A stretch of 9,708 bases of DNA from Chthoniobacterales bacterium (GTDB lineage Bacteria > Verrucomicrobiota > Verrucomicrobiia > Chthoniobacterales > UBA10450), in contig JAICXG010000100.1 in NCBI GenBank assembly GCA_025980625.1, positions 1 to 9,708 on the forward strand, written 5' to 3'. Numbering within the stretch: position 1 is the stretch's first letter; every line of letters starts with the position of its first letter. Shown here piece by piece: positions 7,300-9,708 of this stretch. Made by a program: the position numbers and the translations under genes. The notes beneath the pieces were generated by a model. It saw nothing but the letters and a program-made list of their open reading frames with translations, was not told where the DNA came from and did no database searches.

Positions 7300-7440
7300 G
7301 TCATCCCGAGCGTAGCGCAGCGGAGTCGAGGGATCCCGTTGCAAGACCTAAAAGACCACGACGCATCAGATGCGGGGAGGAATGTGAGGCCATGCTTCTC
7401 GTGACTTTTTGCGGGATCCCTCGACTTCGCTCGGGATGAC
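7300..7440. repeat. REP/MITE-like long inverted repeat between ftcD and hutI
   Basis: The left arm (7300-7338) and right arm (7412-7440) are inverted copies: 28 positions match exactly over GTCATCCCGAGCG and AGTCGAGGGATCCCG. In the left arm the two blocks are split by TAGCGCAGCGG where the right arm has one base, a 10-nt difference. The 73-bp centre carries its own perfect small hairpin, CGCAT-CAG-ATGCG (7362-7374). The whole 141-bp unit fills nearly all of the ftcD-hutI gap, starting 3 bp after the ftcD stop and ending 15 bp before the hutI start. From memory, intergenic repeats with a TCGGGATGAC...TCGAGGGATC core are common in soil-bacterial genomes and behave like REPIN/MITE elements; I could not check this. 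In RNA it would form a very stable stem inside the operon transcript. Confidence 0.85.
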
Positions 7441-7454
7441 CGCAGATTGGGGAC

Positions 7455-8699
7455 TTGAGCTCACTGGCTGTTCTTCATGCCGCCCAACTCGTGACGCTTG
7501 CCGGAACGCCGCGTCCGCGGGTCGGGCCAGAGCTGAGCGAACTCGCGATAATCGAAGACGGCGGGATGTTTGTTCAGAGCGGTACGATTGTCGCCGTCGG
7601 GAGGGCCAACGAGATCGCGCACCAATTGCCTAACGACTGCGAGGTCGTCGAGGCGCGAGGACGGGTTGTGCTGCCAGGCTTTGTCGATGCCCATGCGCAT
7701 CCGGTTTTTGGTGGGAATCGGGTGGCGGAATTCGAAATGCGAGCGCGGGGAGCGAGCTACGAGGAGATCGCCGCGGCCGGCGGCGGAATCCGCTCAACCG
7801 TTCGTCTGACTCGGGCGGCGAGCGAGGATGAATTGCTCGAGCAGGCGCGGCATCGGGTCGGGCAAATTCTGCGTTGTGGGACGACGACGATGGAGGCGAA
7901 GTCAGGCTACGGCCTAACGACTAACGATGAACTGAAAATGCTGCGCGTGATTCGCCGCCTGAATGAGACGACCGCGCTCGAGTTGGTCCCGACCTTCCTC
8001 GGCGCGCATGCCATAGCAGAAGAGTTTGAAGGCCGCCGGGAAGATTATGTCTCGTTCGTGGTCGAGGAAATGATTCCGCGGGTCGTTAGGCAACAACTGG
8101 CCGAATACTGCGATATCTTTTGTGAGCGCGGTTATTTTGATGGCGCGGCGGCGCGACGGATTCTCGGGGCTGCGAAGGCGGCGGGATTGAAGCTGCGGAT
8201 GCACGCCGATCAGCTCACGAATTCGGGCGGCGCGGCGCTCGCGGCCGAACTCGGGGCTGTAACGGCCGATCATCTTGAGCAAACGGAGGAGGACGGAATT
8301 GCGGCGATGCGCTCGGCCGGTGTTCAGCCGGTCCTGCTCCCCGGCTCCGTTTACGCGCTCGGGAAAACCCGTTACCCAAAAGCGCGCGCGATGATCGATG
8401 CCGGTCTCGCAGTCGTGCTCGCGACGGATTTCAATCCGGGTTCATCTCCCACGCCGTCGATCCCGATGGTCCTTTCGCTGGCTGCGACGCAGATGAAAAT
8501 GACTCCGGCCGAAGGCGTGACCGCGGCGACGATCAATGCCGCCCACAGCCTCGGGCGCGGCGACCGGATCGGATCGCTCGAAGCCGGTAAGCTGGCCAAC
8601 TTCACGGTCTTCGACTGCGAAGATTATCGCGAGATCGCTTACTGGTTCGGAGTGTCATTGGCAGAGTCGGTTCACGTGCGGGGAATGCGCGTTCTCTGA
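7455..8699 (+). CDS. hutI: Imidazolonepropionase
   Basis: HutI hydrolyses 4-imidazolone-5-propionate to N-formimino-L-glutamate. It is a metal-dependent amidohydrolase (TIM barrel with a flanking beta-sandwich). The 414-residue product shows the metal-binding His80 and His82 in GFVDAHAHPVFGG (75-87), EAKSGYGL (147-154), GAHA with His185, RMHADQ with His250, ADHLE with His273 and the metal ligand Asp325 in ATDFNPG. These residues and the hut context exclude other amidohydrolases. The start is unusual: TTG 7455 is the first plausible codon, because an in-frame TGA at 7437-7439 lies within the repeat upstream. GGGGA sits only 2 nt before it, too close for an ideal ribosome binding site, so a GTG a few codons in (7485) is an alternative. 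Exact CCTAACGA octamers are at 7629, 7913 and 8083, with a tandem variant at 7920. Confidence 0.95.
   Translation: MSSLAVLHAAQLVTLAGTPRPRVGPELSELAIIEDGGMFVQSGTIVAVGRANEIAHQLPNDCEVVEARGRVVLPGFVDAHAHPVFGGNRVAEFEMRARGASYEEIAAAGGGIRSTVRLTRAASEDELLEQARHRVGQILRCGTTTMEAKSGYGLTTNDELKMLRVIRRLNETTALELVPTFLGAHAIAEEFEGRREDYVSFVVEEMIPRVVRQQLAEYCDIFCERGYFDGAAARRILGAAKAAGLKLRMHADQLTNSGGAALAAELGAVTADHLEQTEEDGIAAMRSAGVQPVLLPGSVYALGKTRYPKARAMIDAGLAVVLATDFNPGSSPTPSIPMVLSLAATQMKMTPAEGVTAATINAAHSLGRGDRIGSLEAGKLANFTVFDCEDYREIAYWFGVSLAESVHVRGMRVL
7912..7927 (+). repeat. Tandem double copy of the CTAACGA word inside hutI
   Basis: GCCTAACGA is followed immediately by CTAACGA, sharing the junction base, so the second copy reads ACTAACGA. 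It encodes GLTTND just after the conserved EAKSGYGL motif. This is the only place where two copies abut. Confidence 0.85.
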
Positions 8700-8794
8700 T
8701 TCCAAAGCGCTCTCATGCCGAGGGTCATATCTGTCAGTTGGACATCCGCGGGAGGTTTGCGAACGCTCTGGGCCACCGGTAACTTCGATCTCGA

Positions 8795-9708
8795 ATGAAG
8801 GTCGAAGTAGAAACGCAACCCGATTGTGTGGCGACGCTGAAGATCGAGTTGCCGCCCTCCGAGGTTTCGAAGGAATGGGACGCAATCGCGAGCAGCTTCG
8901 CCGCGCACGCCCGGATTCCCGGTTATCGTCCGGGGAAGGCGCCGAAGCGCGTGATCGAAGCCAAGTTCCGCAAGGACATCCAGGACGAGCTAACGAAGAA
9001 GCTGGTGTCGAAAAGTTATCACCGCGCGGTCGAAGAACAGCAGTTGCGGGTCGTTTCCCTAACGAATCTGGAAGACGTCGAGTTTGGCGACGATCGGTCG
9101 ATGCGTTTCCGCGCCACAGTCGTGACCGCGCCGGAGTTCGAGCTGCCGGATTACAAAGGCATTCCGCTCCAATTGCCGGATACGAAGGTGACGGAGGGGG
9201 AGATCGAGGCTGCGATCGAACGCCTGCGCGAGCAGTCGGGTGATTTCGTCGATGTGCCTGAGCGGACTCTGCAGACGGGAGATTTTGCGGTGATCGATTT
9301 CACAGGAACAATCGACGGCAAGCCGATCGCGGAGTTGGCGCCGAAGGCGAGCAAGACTCTGCAGGGCGGGAAAAAATTCTGGCTTCGGCTGGCGCCGGAT
9401 AATTTTCTGCCGGGCTTTGCCGAGCAGTTGATCGGACTCAAGCCTAACGAATCGCGCAAGGTCAGAGTTCAGTTCCCTAACGAATTTCCGATCGCGGAGC
9501 TGGCAGGGAAAGGCGCTGAATACGATGTCGCGCTGGGGGAGATCAAAGAGCGGGTGCTGCCGCCGATCGATGATGCATTTGCCGCGAAATGGATGCCGGG
9601 CAAGACCTTGGAAGAACTGCGACAGGCTCTCGATCATCGGATCGAGCATGAGAAGGAACACGAACGGGAACGGGTGCGCGAGGCGCAAATCCTTCGCTTT
9701 TTAAATGA
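8795..9708 (+). CDS. tig: Trigger factor (ribosome-associated chaperone and peptidyl-prolyl isomerase), 3' truncated by window
   Basis: Trigger factor docks at the ribosomal exit tunnel and shields nascent chains. The window shows the first 304 residues; the family usually has about 430-450, so most of the C-terminal domain is missing. The N-terminal ribosome-binding domain (about 1-115) contains the signature loop GYRPGKAPKRVIE (43-55), equivalent to the GFRxGKxP loop of E. coli. The FKBP-type isomerase domain runs about 158-248 (TGDFAVIDFTGTIDG, FLPGFAEQLIGLKP, ELAGKGAEYDV). The helical C-terminal part begins at DDAFAAKW. ATG 8795 gives the expected N-terminus MKVEVETQ; no clear ribosome binding site is present. 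It is separated from hutI by 95 bp with no terminator and may be transcribed partly from the hut operon, although it is a housekeeping gene often found upstream of clpP. It holds three exact CCTAACGA copies and one variant. Confidence 0.96.
   Translation, partial: MKVEVETQPDCVATLKIELPPSEVSKEWDAIASSFAAHARIPGYRPGKAPKRVIEAKFRKDIQDELTKKLVSKSYHRAVEEQQLRVVSLTNLEDVEFGDDRSMRFRATVVTAPEFELPDYKGIPLQLPDTKVTEGEIEAAIERLREQSGDFVDVPERTLQTGDFAVIDFTGTIDGKPIAELAPKASKTLQGGKKFWLRLAPDNFLPGFAEQLIGLKPNESRKVRVQFPNEFPIAELAGKGAEYDVALGEIKERVLPPIDDAFAAKWMPGKTLEELRQALDHRIEHEKEHERERVREAQILRFLN

Larger units (their letters stand above)
3497..9483. repeat. Dispersed octamer family CCTAACGA / TCGTTAGG (mostly GCCTAACGA)
   Basis: Exact plus-orientation copies of CCTAACGA are at 3498, 4295, 4538, 4734, 6379, 7629, 7913, 9058, 9443 and 9476. 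Exact minus-orientation copies (TCGTTAGG) are at 5191, 5936, 6672, 6773 and 8083. One-mismatch copies keeping CTAACGA are at 5587, 7920 and 8989. Of the 15 exact copies, 12 extend to GCCTAACGA. All lie in hutH (3' half), hutU, ftcD, hutI and tig. They use four reading frames (LT, PN, VR and LG codon pairs); the two frames that would create TAA or TAG inside a gene are unused, except at the hutU stop. No longer shared flank and no hairpin is seen. Confidence 0.9.

Noticed and set aside
7339..7411. Possible riboswitch or small RNA in the centre of the ftcD-hutI inverted repeat.
   Set aside because: Only one 5-bp hairpin is visible and no known riboswitch core is recognisable; the REP/MITE explanation accounts for the structure.
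2418..8718. The 12-base word GCGCTCTCATGC occurs both at the hutH start and after hutI (8707-8718).
   Set aside because: A single shared 12-mer pair is expected by chance in a window of this size, and the second copy is not linked to a supported gene start.
8715..8798. A 27-codon ORF between hutI and tig whose TGA overlaps the tig ATG (ATGA), which could be a coupled leader peptide.
   Set aside because: It has no ribosome binding site and no recognisable composition, and a chance ORF of this length is common in GC-rich DNA.
3497..9483. GCCTAAC/GTTAGGC resemble the outer core boxes of integron attC sites.
   Set aside because: The copies are isolated within conserved housekeeping-type coding sequences. 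Oppositely oriented neighbours (for example 7913 and 8083) are too far apart and do not enclose an imperfect palindrome, and no integrase or cassette-like ORFs are present. The extra conserved GA after GCCTAAC is also not an attC feature.

Overview
The window is GC-rich bacterial chromosome, roughly 60-65% GC by eye. Its core is a complete histidine-degradation (hut) operon, hutH-hutU-ftcD-hutI, followed by the housekeeping chaperone gene tig, which runs off the right edge. The fused formiminotransferase-cyclodeaminase, the small lipoprotein and the general gene style suggest a soil or freshwater member of the Verrucomicrobiota or a neighbouring phylum. That placement is an inference, because no marker gene was compared.

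Layout. Positions 2-496 (+) are the 3' end of a gene for a Gln/Arg/Glu-rich low-complexity protein, with a hairpin terminator at 517-555. Asd (aspartate-semialdehyde dehydrogenase) lies on the minus strand (560-1558) and converges on it. A short L,D-transpeptidase-family (YkuD) gene starts 31 bp away, divergent from asd (1590-2051, +). A 42-residue lipoprotein gene with a near-ideal Shine-Dalgarno site (2151-2279) has its own strong terminator (2325-2362). The hut operon spans 2428-8699: hutH and hutU overlap by 4 bp, hutU and ftcD are 17 bp apart, and ftcD and hutI are separated by 157 bp that hold a long REP/MITE-like inverted repeat. tig starts at 8795.

How the genes work together. HutH deaminates histidine to urocanate, HutU hydrates it to imidazolonepropionate, and HutI opens the ring to formiminoglutamate. 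The bifunctional FtcD moves the formimino group to tetrahydrofolate, releasing glutamate, and cyclises it to methenyl-THF plus ammonia. Histidine therefore feeds both nitrogen and one-carbon pools. No hutC-type regulator, transporter or hutG/hutF is visible.

The most unusual signal is not a gene. The octamer CCTAACGA (mostly GCCTAACGA) occurs 15 times exactly, on both strands, plus three one-mismatch copies, between 3498 and 9483, and not at all in the first 3.5 kb. About 0.3 copies would be expected by chance. It sits inside unrelated coding sequences in every reading frame that avoids a stop, so it looks like a DNA-level signal comparable to uptake sequences, Chi/KOPS-like sites or HIP1.
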